DNA of 64,000 bases from Corallococcus silvisoli. GTDB taxonomy: Bacteria; Myxococcota; Myxococcia; Myxococcales; Myxococcaceae. Both the position numbers and the translations under genes were made by a program. Positions 26,363-34,771 of the stretch are shown here, one piece after another. Under the pieces are notes generated by a model that was not told the origin of the DNA, ran no database searches, and saw only the letters and a program-made list of their open reading frames with translations. Where the stretch lies: positions 62,001 to 126,000 of the forward strand of contig NZ_JAAAPJ010000021.1 of NCBI RefSeq assembly GCF_009909145.1, written 5' to 3'. Numbering within the stretch: position 1 is the stretch's first letter; every line of letters starts with the position of its first letter.

Positions 26363-27619
26363 ATGTCGCGGCGCTGTCTGCTCGCTGTTTGTCTGCTCCT
26401 GCTCGTCTCCTGCAAGCGAACCCCTCCGGCGGCCGCCGACGCGGGGACGGATGCGGGCGGGCCGGACCTCGCCGCGAGCGCCGACGCGGGGAGGCCCGCC
26501 CCGTCGCTGGTGGACGCGGGCCTCCAGTCCTCGGTCGCGCCGCCTGACGACGCGGTGATGGGGGAGGTGCACCCGCTGGCGGTGTGCGACGCGCGGGGCG
26601 AGTCCCCCCTGGACGCGGCCCGTCGCTACTACGACGAGAGCCACTACGAGGAGGCGCTCTCCTGCGCCGCGCAGGCCGCCGCCCTGGAGCCGGACCTCGC
26701 CGCGGCCCACGCGGAGCGGGGCTCCGCCCTGGCCGCGCTCCACCGCGAGCCCGAGGCCCAGCTCGCCTTCGCCCGCGCGCTGGCCATCGACCCGGGGGAC
26801 CCGGACGCGCTCCTGGGCGCCGCGCACCTGTACGCGGTTCAACTGCCCTCCACGCGCGAGCGGGACGAACTGGGGGCGCTCTACGCCGAGCGCGGCCTGT
26901 CCCAGCCCTCCACGCCTCCGGAGCTCATCCCGTCCCTGGCGCTGGTGGCCGCCATGGCCTTCAACGACCTGGGGCAGGCGGACCAGGCGCTGGACCGGGC
27001 CACCCTCGTCCTCGCCCGCGAGCCGGACAACCACGAGGCGAAGTACGAGAAGGCCCTGGCCCTCTTCGAGCTGTGCCGCTTCCGCGAGGCGAAGACGGCC
27101 TTCGCGTCGCTCCTGAAGGACAAGGAGCGCGCGGCGCACGCGCACCAGCACCTGGGGCTCCTGCTGGAGCGCGAGGGGCAGTGGGCGAAGGCCGAGGAGC
27201 ACTTCGCGAAGGCCCGCGCGCTGGAGCCGGAGGACTTCCCCCCGCCGCCCCTGCCGTCCGCGGACGAGTTCAAGGCCCAGGTGACGCGGGCGCTGGCGGA
27301 CCTGCCGGCGGACATGCGCCGCGACCTGGCGGGCGTGCCGGTGGCCACGGAGGAGATTCCGTCCGAGGACGACCTGCTCGCCAACCAGCCGCCCCTGTCC
27401 CCCACCATCCTGGGCCTGTTCCGGGGCCCGTCCCTCCAGGAGCCGTGCGACGGTTCGGAGACGCCCTGCCGGTCGGTGGCCCTCTACCGGCGCAACCTGG
27501 CCCGCGCGGTGCGGACGCCCGAGGAGCTGCGCGAACAGATTCGCGTGACACTGCTGCATGAAATCGGGCATCTGCGAGGGGAAGACGACGAGGAACTGGC
27601 CGCGCGCGGCCTGGAGTGA
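26363..27619 (+). CDS. Lipoprotein with TPR repeats and C-terminal zincin (HExxH) domain
   Basis: 418 residues. Lipobox LLVSC near residue 16, an Asp-Ala-Gly/Pro linker (ADAGTDAGG, SADAGRPAP), then several TPR helices (DAARRYYDESHYEEALSCAA, DPDALLGAAHLYA). The last about 90 residues match the zincin-like metallopeptidase family (PF06262): LFRGPSL, VALYRRNLARAV, then LLHEIGHLRGEDDEEL with the HExxH zinc site. A TPR-zincin fusion on a lipid anchor is unusual. Its stop overlaps the next gene by GTGA. Confidence 0.82.
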   Translation: MSRRCLLAVCLLLLVSCKRTPPAAADAGTDAGGPDLAASADAGRPAPSLVDAGLQSSVAPPDDAVMGEVHPLAVCDARGESPLDAARRYYDESHYEEALSCAAQAAALEPDLAAAHAERGSALAALHREPEAQLAFARALAIDPGDPDALLGAAHLYAVQLPSTRERDELGALYAERGLSQPSTPPELIPSLALVAAMAFNDLGQADQALDRATLVLAREPDNHEAKYEKALALFELCRFREAKTAFASLLKDKERAAHAHQHLGLLLEREGQWAKAEEHFAKARALEPEDFPPPPLPSADEFKAQVTRALADLPADMRRDLAGVPVATEEIPSEDDLLANQPPLSPTILGLFRGPSLQEPCDGSETPCRSVALYRRNLARAVRTPEELREQIRVTLLHEIGHLRGEDDEELAARGLE

Positions 27620-28806
27620 ACCCCGACATGCCTTCCCTTCCCACCGCCCGGGTCAGTCTGAAGGGCGCCAAGACGCTGCGTCGCGGCACCCCCTGGGTCT
27701 ACCGCACGGAGCTCACCGAGCCCCCGGCCACCGACACGCCGGGCGCGGTGGTCGCGGTGGTGGACCCCCAGGGGAACCCCATCGGGCAGGCGCTCTACGC
27801 CCGCCGCTCCCCGCTCGCCCTGCGGCTGCTCACGCGCAAGGGCCCCAACGAGGAGAAGGTGGATGACGCCTTCTTCATCCGCCGCGTGGAGGCCGCGCTG
27901 GCCCGCCGCGCGGTGCTCCCCGGCAGGGACGGCCTGCGGCTCGTCCACGGAGAAGCGGACCTCCTGCCCGGCTTCTTCGTGGACCGCTACGGCCAGGGCC
28001 TCTCCGTGCAGACCCTGTCGGAGGGAATGGACGCGCGCAAGGAGATGCTCGCGCGGGCGCTGGTGGAGCGCACGGGCGCGAGCCACGTGGTGTGCCGCGA
28101 CGACGCCTCCGGCCGCGACTTCGAGAGCCTGCCCCGCGAGGTGCGCCTGCTGCACGGCGAGGGGGCCGCGCGCTTCACCTACCATGAGGGCGACACGCGC
28201 TTCGAAGTGGACCTCCTGGGCGACATGAAGACCGGGGCGTTCCTGGACCAGGTGGACAACCACCTGCGCGCGGGGGAGCTGGGCCGGGGCGAGGCGCTGG
28301 ACTGCTTCAGCTACCACGGCGGCTTCGCGCTCGCGCTCGCGAAGCACTGCACGTCGGTGCTCGCGGTGGAGCAGGACGCGAAGGCCGCGGCCCGCGCCCA
28401 GGCGAACGCGGAGGCCAACGGCCGCGCCCACGTGAAGGTGGAGAACGCCAACGCGTTCGACGTGCTGCGCCGCTTCGACCAGGAGGGGCGCCGCTTCGAC
28501 ACCATCGTCCTGGACCCGCCGGGGCTGGCCAAGCGCCGCGAGGGCCTGGCCACCGCGCTGCGCGCCTACCACGAGCTGAACCTGCGCGCCCTGCGCTGCC
28601 TCAAGTCGGACGGGCTCCTGGTGACGTGCTCGTGCTCGGGGAAGCTGGACCGGGAGGGCTTCGAGTCCATGGTGCTGGACGCCGCCGCGGACGCGAAGCG
28701 CCCGGTGCAGATCCTCGAGCGGCGCGGCGCCGGGCTGGACCACCCGGTGCTCGCGGGCCTCGCGGAGACGGAGTACCTCAAGGCCCTCTACGTGCGCGCC
28801 CTGTAG
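27616..28806 (+). CDS. RlmI-like class I SAM-dependent rRNA methyltransferase
   Basis: 396 residues. N-terminal PUA-like domain (LKGAKTLRRGTPWVYRTELT), then the Rossmann methyltransferase domain with GAFLDQVDNHLRA, the SAM motif DCFSYHGGFALALA, and the catalytic-type motif VLDPPGLAKRREG followed by TCSCSG with the conserved Cys. This is the layout of 23S rRNA m5C methyltransferases RlmI/RlmL-type. The GTG overlapping the upstream stop is used; ATG at 27628 is the alternative. Confidence 0.9.
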   Translation: MNPDMPSLPTARVSLKGAKTLRRGTPWVYRTELTEPPATDTPGAVVAVVDPQGNPIGQALYARRSPLALRLLTRKGPNEEKVDDAFFIRRVEAALARRAVLPGRDGLRLVHGEADLLPGFFVDRYGQGLSVQTLSEGMDARKEMLARALVERTGASHVVCRDDASGRDFESLPREVRLLHGEGAARFTYHEGDTRFEVDLLGDMKTGAFLDQVDNHLRAGELGRGEALDCFSYHGGFALALAKHCTSVLAVEQDAKAAARAQANAEANGRAHVKVENANAFDVLRRFDQEGRRFDTIVLDPPGLAKRREGLATALRAYHELNLRALRCLKSDGLLVTCSCSGKLDREGFESMVLDAAADAKRPVQILERRGAGLDHPVLAGLAETEYLKALYVRAL

Positions 28807-28830
28807 TCCAGGGCGCGGGGGTAGGCCGCG

Positions 28831-29334
28831 CTAGGGAATGCCCAGGTCCTTGCGCAGCCTGCCCACGACCTTGAAGTACTCGGTGCGGGAGAAGCCCACG
28901 TTGAGGATGTGGAAGTCCTTCTTGGACAGGCCCACGCAGCCGAAGCAGTAGTTGCAGTCCTGCAGGTTCTTGCTCAGCACCACGTACGCGCTGCTGGAGC
29001 AGTTCTCGCTCTGCACGCAGTAGGCGCACGCGTGGCAGTTCTTGCACTCCACGCAGTGCGAGCAGTTGGTGCACAGCTCGCACCGGGTGCAGTGCGTGCA
29101 CTGGTGGCAGCTGTCGCAGTCCTTGCAGAACATGCAGTTGGCGCAGCGCTGGCAGCCCTCGCACGCGTAGGAGCCGGGGTTGCCCGGGTCCACCGCGTAG
29201 CTCTTGGACAGCTTCTGGAACTGCTCCAGGAACTCGCGCTTGCCCAGGGACGACACGCCCAGGCGCGCCGCCTTCTCCTGCTCCAGCAACTCCTGGGTCG
29301 TCTGGGGCCGGGACCCCTTCTCCTTCACCGCCAC
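28831..29334 (-). CDS. Cysteine-repeat protein with 17 consecutive Cys-x-x triplets
   Basis: 167 residues. A charged helical N-terminus (to about residue 55) leads into a run in which every third residue from Cys58 to Cys106 is cysteine, 17 in a row without a break, then Cys112 and a second cluster Cys127-x2-Cys130-x2-Cys133 (CNYCFGCVGLSK). No signal peptide, so it is probably cytoplasmic. The exact 3-residue period would place all Cys on one face of an extended or solenoid structure, suited to metal or Fe-S binding, or to a disulfide ladder. GTG start with AAGGAG five bases upstream. Family and role not recognised. Confidence 0.8.
   Translation of the reverse strand: MAVKEKGSRPQTTQELLEQEKAARLGVSSLGKREFLEQFQKLSKSYAVDPGNPGSYACEGCQRCANCMFCKDCDSCHQCTHCTRCELCTNCSHCVECKNCHACAYCVQSENCSSSAYVVLSKNLQDCNYCFGCVGLSKKDFHILNVGFSRTEYFKVVGRLRKDLGIP
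29017..29163 (-). repeat. (Cys-x-x)17 coding repeat
   Basis: 49 codons with cysteine at every third position. The intervening residues vary (EG, QR, AN, MF, KD, DS...), so the repeat is kept at protein level rather than by recent DNA duplication. Confidence 0.9.
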
Positions 29335-29356
29335 AAACGCTCCTTGGACTCTGGAA

Positions 29357-29917
29357 TCACTGCAGCCGGGACAGCCCGGCCAGGTCGATGCCTCGCGCCA
29401 CCCGCCGCACCTCCACCGTGCTGGGGAAGCCGCGGCTGGTGACGGCCACCACGAACCGGTCACCCACCAGGAGGTTCGCCTCCGCGACGGCCTCGTCCGC
29501 GTCATAGCGCACGAAGCCCACCGCCTCCTTCCACTGGATGGGGGCCGTGGGGTCGCTGGCCGCGCGCCCCCGCGCCTTCTGCGCCGCCTCGCGGATGGCC
29601 TGCCCCAGCTTCAACCCCATGGTGGTGTCCACGATGCGCACCTTCACCTCGCGGCCCTCGCCCCGGGTGTAGGTGCGCTCCGCCTCCGACACCGACACGT
29701 CGCCGTACTTGCCCGTGGAGCCCGCGGTGGAACCCACCGTGAAGCCCTCCAGCGTGTCCGGCAGGAAGGGCGCCAGGTCCTTGAAGTACACGCACGGCGC
29801 GGCGGTGGTCACCACGTCGCGCGGGGTGGGAGAAGTCGTGCGTTCGCCGTCAAGGCATCCGCCGCCCACGCCGAGCGCGAGCATTGCGGTGGCCAGCCGT
29901 AGGAATTTGTCGCGCAC
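29357..29917 (-). CDS. Predicted lipoprotein, unknown function
   Basis: 186 residues. Signal peptide FLRLATAMLALGVGGGC gives a GGGC-type lipobox. The mature protein has an AAPCVYFKDLAPFLPDTLEGF segment and mixed alpha/beta content, with SRGFPSTVEVRRVARGIDL at the C-terminus. No known domain recognised. The start is only 34 bp from the divergent helicase start, and no ribosome-binding site is evident. It ends 22 bp before the Cys-repeat gene start, so the two may be one transcript. Confidence 0.75.
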   Translation of the reverse strand: MRDKFLRLATAMLALGVGGGCLDGERTTSPTPRDVVTTAAPCVYFKDLAPFLPDTLEGFTVGSTAGSTGKYGDVSVSEAERTYTRGEGREVKVRIVDTTMGLKLGQAIREAAQKARGRAASDPTAPIQWKEAVGFVRYDADEAVAEANLLVGDRFVVAVTSRGFPSTVEVRRVARGIDLAGLSRLQ

Positions 29918-29951
29918 GAACGAATCAAAGGGTATCCCTGGCCCGCGCGCA

Positions 29952-32018
29952 ATGGACCTTTCGAAGCTCAATCCTCCTCAGCGCGAGGCAGTGCTGACGA
30001 CCGAGGGCCCGCTGCTCGTGCTGGCGGGTGCCGGCAGCGGCAAGACGCGGGTCATCACCCACCGCATCGTCCACCTGCTCAACGAGCGGCCGGGCCACAT
30101 CGTGGCCCGCAACATCCTCGCCGTCACCTTCACCAACAAGGCCGCCACGGAGATGAAGGAGCGGCTCATCCACATGGCCGGGCCGCGCGCCCAGGGCGTG
30201 CTGGTGTGCACCTTCCACGCGTTCGGCGCGGAGGTCCTGCGGGAGGACATCCACCGGCTGGGCTGGCCGAAGAAGTTCGCCATCGCGGACATGGGCGACC
30301 AGCTGGCCATCATCCGCCGCGCCATGCGCGAGAAGCGCATCGACGACCGCGCCTTCGACGCGCGCAAGGTCCTCACCCTCATCTCCAAGGCGAAGAACTC
30401 CGGCGAGGCGCCCCAGCCGAAGCCGGAGGGGCTGGGGGACGACTACGACCTCATCACCGCCATGGTGTTCGCGGACTACCAGCTGGCGCTCAAGGCGCAG
30501 GGCTCGGTGGACTTCGACGACCTGCTGGTGCTGCCCGCGCGCCTCTTGCGCGAGCACCCGGACCTGCACCGCAAGTACACCCAGCGCTTCCGCTACCTGC
30601 TGGTGGACGAGTTCCAGGACACCAACCACGCGCAGCTGGACCTGCTCAAGCTGCTCGCGGGCGAGGCGCGCAACGTGTGCGCGGTGGGGGACGACGACCA
30701 GTGCATCTATTCGTGGCGCGGCGCGGAGGTGCGCAACATCCTGGACTTCGACCGGCACTTCCCGGGCGGCAAGGAGGTGCGGCTGGAGCAGAACTACCGC
30801 TCCTCCCAGCGCGTGCTGGACGCGGCCAACGCCGTCATCGCCAAGAACCCGGAGCGCAAGGACAAGCGCATGTGGACCGACCGCAAGGGCGGCCCGCTGG
30901 TGAAGGTGGTGGCGTGTCCCAACGACGAGGAGGAGGCCCGCTTCGTCGCGCACGAAATCCAGAAGCACCTCTCCCAGGGCATCCCCGCGGACGACATCGC
31001 GGTGCTCTACCGCACCAACGGCCAGGCCCACCCGGTGGAGGAGACGCTGCGCGAGAAGAACATCGCCTACGAAGTGGTGGGCGGCAGCGAGTTCTTCGAC
31101 CGCAGTGAGGTGAAGGACGTCATCGCGTATTTCAAGGTCCTGGCGAACCGGCTGGACGAAATCTCCCTCATGCGCATCGTCAACGTGCCGGCGCGCGGCA
31201 TTGGCGACGTCACCATGGAGCGGCTGCACGCGCACTCCCGCGCGGAGGGCGTGACGCTCTGGACGGTGATGCGCCGCGCGGACACCTACGAGGACCTGCC
31301 CGCGGGCGCGGGCGGCAAGGTGCTGGAGTTCGTGGAGATGGTGGAGCGCTACCGCGACGCCTTCACCCAGACGCCCCGCCTGTCGGAGGCGACGCACAAG
31401 CTGCTGGAGGAGATCGGCTTCCGCGAGGCCACCCGCGCCAAGGCCGTCTCCGGCACCGCCGCGGACAAGAAGCTCAAGGGCGTGGACCAGGTGCTCGCGT
31501 CGCTGGAGAAGTTCGAGAAGCGCGAGGGCCCCAAGGCCAGCCTCCTCACGTACCTGAACCGCCTCAGCCTGGACACGCGCCAGGAGGAGGAGGACGTCCC
31601 CGGCCAGAACCGCCGCGTGACGCTGATGTCGCTGCACGCCTCCAAGGGCCTGGAGTACCGGCTCGTCTTCTTCCTGGGCATGGAGGAGGACCTGATGCCC
31701 CACGGCGGCATGCAGGGCGAGGCGCAGAACCTCGAGGAGGAGCGCCGGCTCTGCTACGTGGGCATCACCCGCGCCAAGGAGCTGCTCTACCTCACCCGCT
31801 CCACGGTGCGCGTGAAGCGCGGCAAGGAGGTGCCCCGCACCCCCTCGCGCTTCCTGGAGGACCTCCCCCCGGACGCCTTCGAGAACGTGGACATGGACGC
31901 GCCGCGTCAGGGGCCCCCGGACGAGAAGGAGAAGAACTTCTTCGCCAACTTGAAGGAGCGCTTCAAGAAGCCCCCGCCCGGCAGCCCGGGTCCTGGCACT
32001 CCGGGCCAGGCGCCCTGA
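29952..32018 (+). CDS. UvrD/Rep-type superfamily 1 DNA helicase
   Basis: 688 residues, close to E. coli Rep length. Motif I AGAGSGKT (25-32), Ia VTFTNKAATEM, II VDEFQDTN (from about 218), III GDDDQCIYSWRGA, IV LEQNYRSS, V LMSLHASKGLEY and VI EERRLCYVGITRAK are all present. 3'-5' translocase acting in replication restart or repair. The C-terminal 40 residues are a Pro/Lys-rich tail in place of a Tudor-like polymerase-interaction domain. Rep versus PcrA/UvrD cannot be settled from motifs. Confidence 0.93.
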   Translation: MDLSKLNPPQREAVLTTEGPLLVLAGAGSGKTRVITHRIVHLLNERPGHIVARNILAVTFTNKAATEMKERLIHMAGPRAQGVLVCTFHAFGAEVLREDIHRLGWPKKFAIADMGDQLAIIRRAMREKRIDDRAFDARKVLTLISKAKNSGEAPQPKPEGLGDDYDLITAMVFADYQLALKAQGSVDFDDLLVLPARLLREHPDLHRKYTQRFRYLLVDEFQDTNHAQLDLLKLLAGEARNVCAVGDDDQCIYSWRGAEVRNILDFDRHFPGGKEVRLEQNYRSSQRVLDAANAVIAKNPERKDKRMWTDRKGGPLVKVVACPNDEEEARFVAHEIQKHLSQGIPADDIAVLYRTNGQAHPVEETLREKNIAYEVVGGSEFFDRSEVKDVIAYFKVLANRLDEISLMRIVNVPARGIGDVTMERLHAHSRAEGVTLWTVMRRADTYEDLPAGAGGKVLEFVEMVERYRDAFTQTPRLSEATHKLLEEIGFREATRAKAVSGTAADKKLKGVDQVLASLEKFEKREGPKASLLTYLNRLSLDTRQEEEDVPGQNRRVTLMSLHASKGLEYRLVFFLGMEEDLMPHGGMQGEAQNLEEERRLCYVGITRAKELLYLTRSTVRVKRGKEVPRTPSRFLEDLPPDAFENVDMDAPRQGPPDEKEKNFFANLKERFKKPPPGSPGPGTPGQAP

Positions 32019-32066
32019 CGCGGGCCGCCACCAAGGTCCGGATTCCCGGTCGATGTACGCCCAACC

Positions 32067-32095
32067 TTGACTTGATCGCGGCGTCCGACTAGGAG
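32067..32095 (+). promoter_or_regulatory. Possible promoter of rplM-rpsI
   Basis: TTGACT, 17 bp, then TAGGAG, a weak -10. It lies 118 bp before rplM, leaving a leader long enough for ribosomal-protein feedback control. Weak consensus only. Confidence 0.3.
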
Positions 32096-32212
32096 GGTCG
32101 GCCTTTCCGGGCTTCTGTCGGAGTTTTGGCAGAGGACCCGCGGTTGGTTTCGCACGAGCACGCGGCCTCTGGCATGCACCTGGGCGCCGCGCCGAAGTCT
32201 GGAGTGCACGAA

Positions 32213-32659
32213 ATGTCGCAGAAGACCTACAGCGCCAAAGCTGGGGACATCAAGCGCCAGTGGCACGTCATCGACGTGTCCGACAAGGTGCTTGGTCGCG
32301 CCGCCAGTCAGATCGCCACCCTCCTGAAGGGCAAGCACAAGCCCACGTACACCCCGTCCATCGACACGGGTGACCACGTCATCGTCATCAACGCCGAGAA
32401 GGTGAAGGTGACGGGCACGAAGGAGACGGACAAGCAGTACTACCGTCACCCGTACGCCGGTTTCCCGGGCGCCCTGAAGATCACCAACCTCCAGAAGCTG
32501 CGCCAGCGTCACCCCGAGGACATCATCCTCAACGCCGTGCGCCGCATGCTGCCCCGCAGCGCCCTGGGCCGTCAGATGATGACCAAGCTCAAGGTGTATG
32601 CTGGTGACACCCATCCGCACACCGCGCAGAAGCCGGTGGCGTACAAGGTCGAGGCGTAA
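32213..32659 (+). CDS. rplM: 50S ribosomal protein L13
   Basis: 148 residues: WHVIDVSDKVLGRAASQIAT, GKHKPTYTPSIDTGDHVIVIN, YYRHPYAGFPG and ILNAVRRMLPRSALGRQMM are standard L13 sequence. ATG used because the family begins near TYSAKAGDIKRQWHVID. Followed 9 bp later by rpsI, the universal L13-S9 pair. Confidence 0.97.
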   Translation: MSQKTYSAKAGDIKRQWHVIDVSDKVLGRAASQIATLLKGKHKPTYTPSIDTGDHVIVINAEKVKVTGTKETDKQYYRHPYAGFPGALKITNLQKLRQRHPEDIILNAVRRMLPRSALGRQMMTKLKVYAGDTHPHTAQKPVAYKVEA

Positions 32660-32668
32660 GGAACAGCC

Positions 32669-33070
32669 ATGGCGATCAATCCTGAACTCGGTTTCTACGC
32701 CACGGGCCGCCGCAAGGAGGCCACCGCTCGCGTCTGGGTGCGTCCCGGCAACGGCGCTGTCGTCATCAACGGCCGCGACATCAACGAGTACTTCGGCCGT
32801 GAGACGTCGAAGATGGTGCTCAACCAGCCGCTGGAGATCCTGGAGCAGAAGGGCAAGCTCGACGTCACGGTCAACGTGCGCGGCGGCGGTCTCTCTGGCC
32901 AGGCCGGTGCCATCCGTCACGGCATCGCGCGCGCGCTGTGCGCCTTCAACCCGGAGTTCCGTCCGGCGCTGAAGAAGGCCGGCTTCCTTACCCGCGATGC
33001 TCGCGCGGTCGAGCGCAAGAAGTACGGCCAGCCCGGCGCCCGTCGTCGGTTCCAGTTCTCCAAGCGCTAA
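32669..33070 (+). CDS. rpsI: 30S ribosomal protein S9
   Basis: 133 residues: FYATGRRKEATARVWVRPG, LDVTVNVRGGGLSGQAGAIR, and the basic C-terminal tail KKYGQPGARRRFQFSKR that reaches into the ribosomal P site. Co-transcribed with rplM. Confidence 0.97.
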   Translation: MAINPELGFYATGRRKEATARVWVRPGNGAVVINGRDINEYFGRETSKMVLNQPLEILEQKGKLDVTVNVRGGGLSGQAGAIRHGIARALCAFNPEFRPALKKAGFLTRDARAVERKKYGQPGARRRFQFSKR

Positions 33071-33213
33071 TCGCGCTTGTCGGCCAGCGGTTCGGCCGCT
33101 CTTCGGCGGGGGTTTCCTTCGGGAAGCCTCCGCCGTCGTGCTTTGCGGGCTCGTGAAGGGGGCGTGCCCCATCGCGGCGGGCGCGGGCGTTCTGCTACCA
33201 TCCGGGCCCTCCC

Positions 33214-34632
33214 ATGGAACTCAACGAAATCCTGCAGATCGCCCTGCGTGGCGGTGCCTCCGACATCCACCTGAAGGCGGGCCTGCCGCCCATGTTCCGC
33301 GTGGACGGTTCGCTGGTGCCGCTCAAGGACGGCCGCCGCCTTCCGCCGGAAGAGGTGGCGCGCATGGCGTTCGGCATCATGAACGAGTTCCAGAAGGAGA
33401 AGTTCAAGGTCAGCAACGAGGTGGACCTGGCCTACGGCGTGCCGGGCCTGGGTCGCTTCCGCGTGAACGTCTTCCAGCAGCGCGGCACGGTGGGCGCGGT
33501 GCTCCGCGTCATCCCCTTCAAGGTGATGACGATGAAGGACCTGCTCCTGCCCACGGTGCTGGAGAAGGTGTGCGGCGAGGAGCGCGGGCTGGTGCTGGTG
33601 ACGGGCACCACGGGCTCCGGCAAGTCCACGACGTTGGCGGCGATGATCGACTTCATCAACTCCAACGAAACCAACCACATCATGACCATCGAGGACCCCA
33701 TCGAGTTCCTCATCCGCGACAAGCGCTCCATCGTGAACCAGCGCGAAGTGGGTGTGGACACGATGAGCTTCTCGCAGGCGCTCAAGAGCGCGCTGCGCCA
33801 GGACCCGGACGTCATCCTGGTGGGCGAAATGCGCGACCACGAGACCATTGAAACGGCGCTCCACGCCGCGGAGACGGGCCACCTGGTGATGTCCACGCTG
33901 CACACGCTGGACGCGACGGAGACCATCAACCGCATCGTGTCCGCCTTCCCCCCGCACCAGCAGAAGCAGGTGCGCCTGCAGCTCTCCAGCGTGCTGCGCG
34001 GCGTGGTGAGCCAGCGCCTCGTGCCGCGCGCGGACGGCAAGGGCCGCGTGGCGGCGGTGGAGGTGCTGCGCGTCACCGCGCGCGTGCGCGAGCTGATTGA
34101 AGACAAGGACCGCACGAAGGAGATCCACGACGCCATCTCGCAGGGCACGGACTCCTACGGGATGCAGACCTTCGACCAGTCGCTGATGAGCCTGGTTCGC
34201 AACGGGCTGGTCACGTACGACGAGGCCCACCGTCAGGCCAGCAACCCGGACGACTTCGCGCTGCGCTTCTCCGGCATCAGCGGCACGTCCGACTCGAAGT
34301 GGGACAACTTCGACGCCAAGGCCGGCGAGGAGCGGCCCATCCCGGGTTCGGCGTCCTTCGCGCAGAAGGGGGCGCCCGCCCAGGCCCAGGCTCCCGTCCA
34401 GGCGCCGCCCGCGCCGGTGGCCCAGGCCCCTCGCCCCGGAGCGCCCATGGCCGCCCGGCCTGCGACGCCTCCGCCCGGTGTCGCGGCTCCTCGCCCCGCG
34501 GGGCCTCCGCCGGGTGTCGTCCAGGGACGGCCCCTGCCTCCGCAGGCGCCTCGTCCGCCCGCGCCCGCCCCGGTGCCCGCGCCCGCTCCGGCGGCCGGGG
34601 GCGACGACGACTTCCAGATCGAGCGCTTCTGA
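33214..34632 (+). CDS. pilT: PilT-family type IV pilus ATPase with Pro/Ala-rich C-terminal extension
   Basis: 472 residues, about 100 longer than a typical PilT. Core: ASDIHLKAGLPPMFRVDG (PAS-like), Walker A GTTGSGKS (131-138), Asp box IMTIEDPIEFL, Walker B DPDVILVGEMRD, His box GHLVMSTLHT, and GMQTFDQSL. The AIRNLIRE-like retraction motif is present in divergent form (RVRELIED). From about residue 375 the protein becomes Pro/Ala-rich (QAPPAPVAQAPRPGAP) and ends in DDDFQIERF. Myxobacteria have several PilT paralogues, so this may not be the main retraction motor; no other pil gene is near. Confidence 0.88.
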   Translation: MELNEILQIALRGGASDIHLKAGLPPMFRVDGSLVPLKDGRRLPPEEVARMAFGIMNEFQKEKFKVSNEVDLAYGVPGLGRFRVNVFQQRGTVGAVLRVIPFKVMTMKDLLLPTVLEKVCGEERGLVLVTGTTGSGKSTTLAAMIDFINSNETNHIMTIEDPIEFLIRDKRSIVNQREVGVDTMSFSQALKSALRQDPDVILVGEMRDHETIETALHAAETGHLVMSTLHTLDATETINRIVSAFPPHQQKQVRLQLSSVLRGVVSQRLVPRADGKGRVAAVEVLRVTARVRELIEDKDRTKEIHDAISQGTDSYGMQTFDQSLMSLVRNGLVTYDEAHRQASNPDDFALRFSGISGTSDSKWDNFDAKAGEERPIPGSASFAQKGAPAQAQAPVQAPPAPVAQAPRPGAPMAARPATPPPGVAAPRPAGPPPGVVQGRPLPPQAPRPPAPAPVPAPAPAAGGDDDFQIERF

Positions 34633-34736
34633 CGCGCCCGAGGGGGCGGAGGATCCGACAGCGGCTCAGGACCTGACTCGAGCGCTTCTGACGCGCCCGA
34701 GGAGGAGAAGGGTCCGACGGCGGCTCACGGCCTGCC
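34619..34736 (+). repeat. 59-bp tandem duplication over the pilT 3' end
   Basis: Two imperfect copies (34619-34677 and 34678-34736). Each begins TCGAGCGCTTCTGACGCGCC and so contains the last codons and stop of the PilT-like gene; the second copy lies downstream, untranslated. The copies differ mainly in the middle. Confidence 0.85.
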
Positions 34737-34745
34737 CTGCGTGTC

Positions 34746-34764
34746 CCCGGGCCTTGTGCCCGGG
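34746..34764. terminator. Short GC hairpin between convergent genes
   Basis: CCCGGGC-CTTGT-GCCCGGG, 7-bp stem, between pilT and the next minus-strand gene. No T run, so only a weak terminator candidate. Confidence 0.35.
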
Positions 34765-34771
34765 CAGCGGC

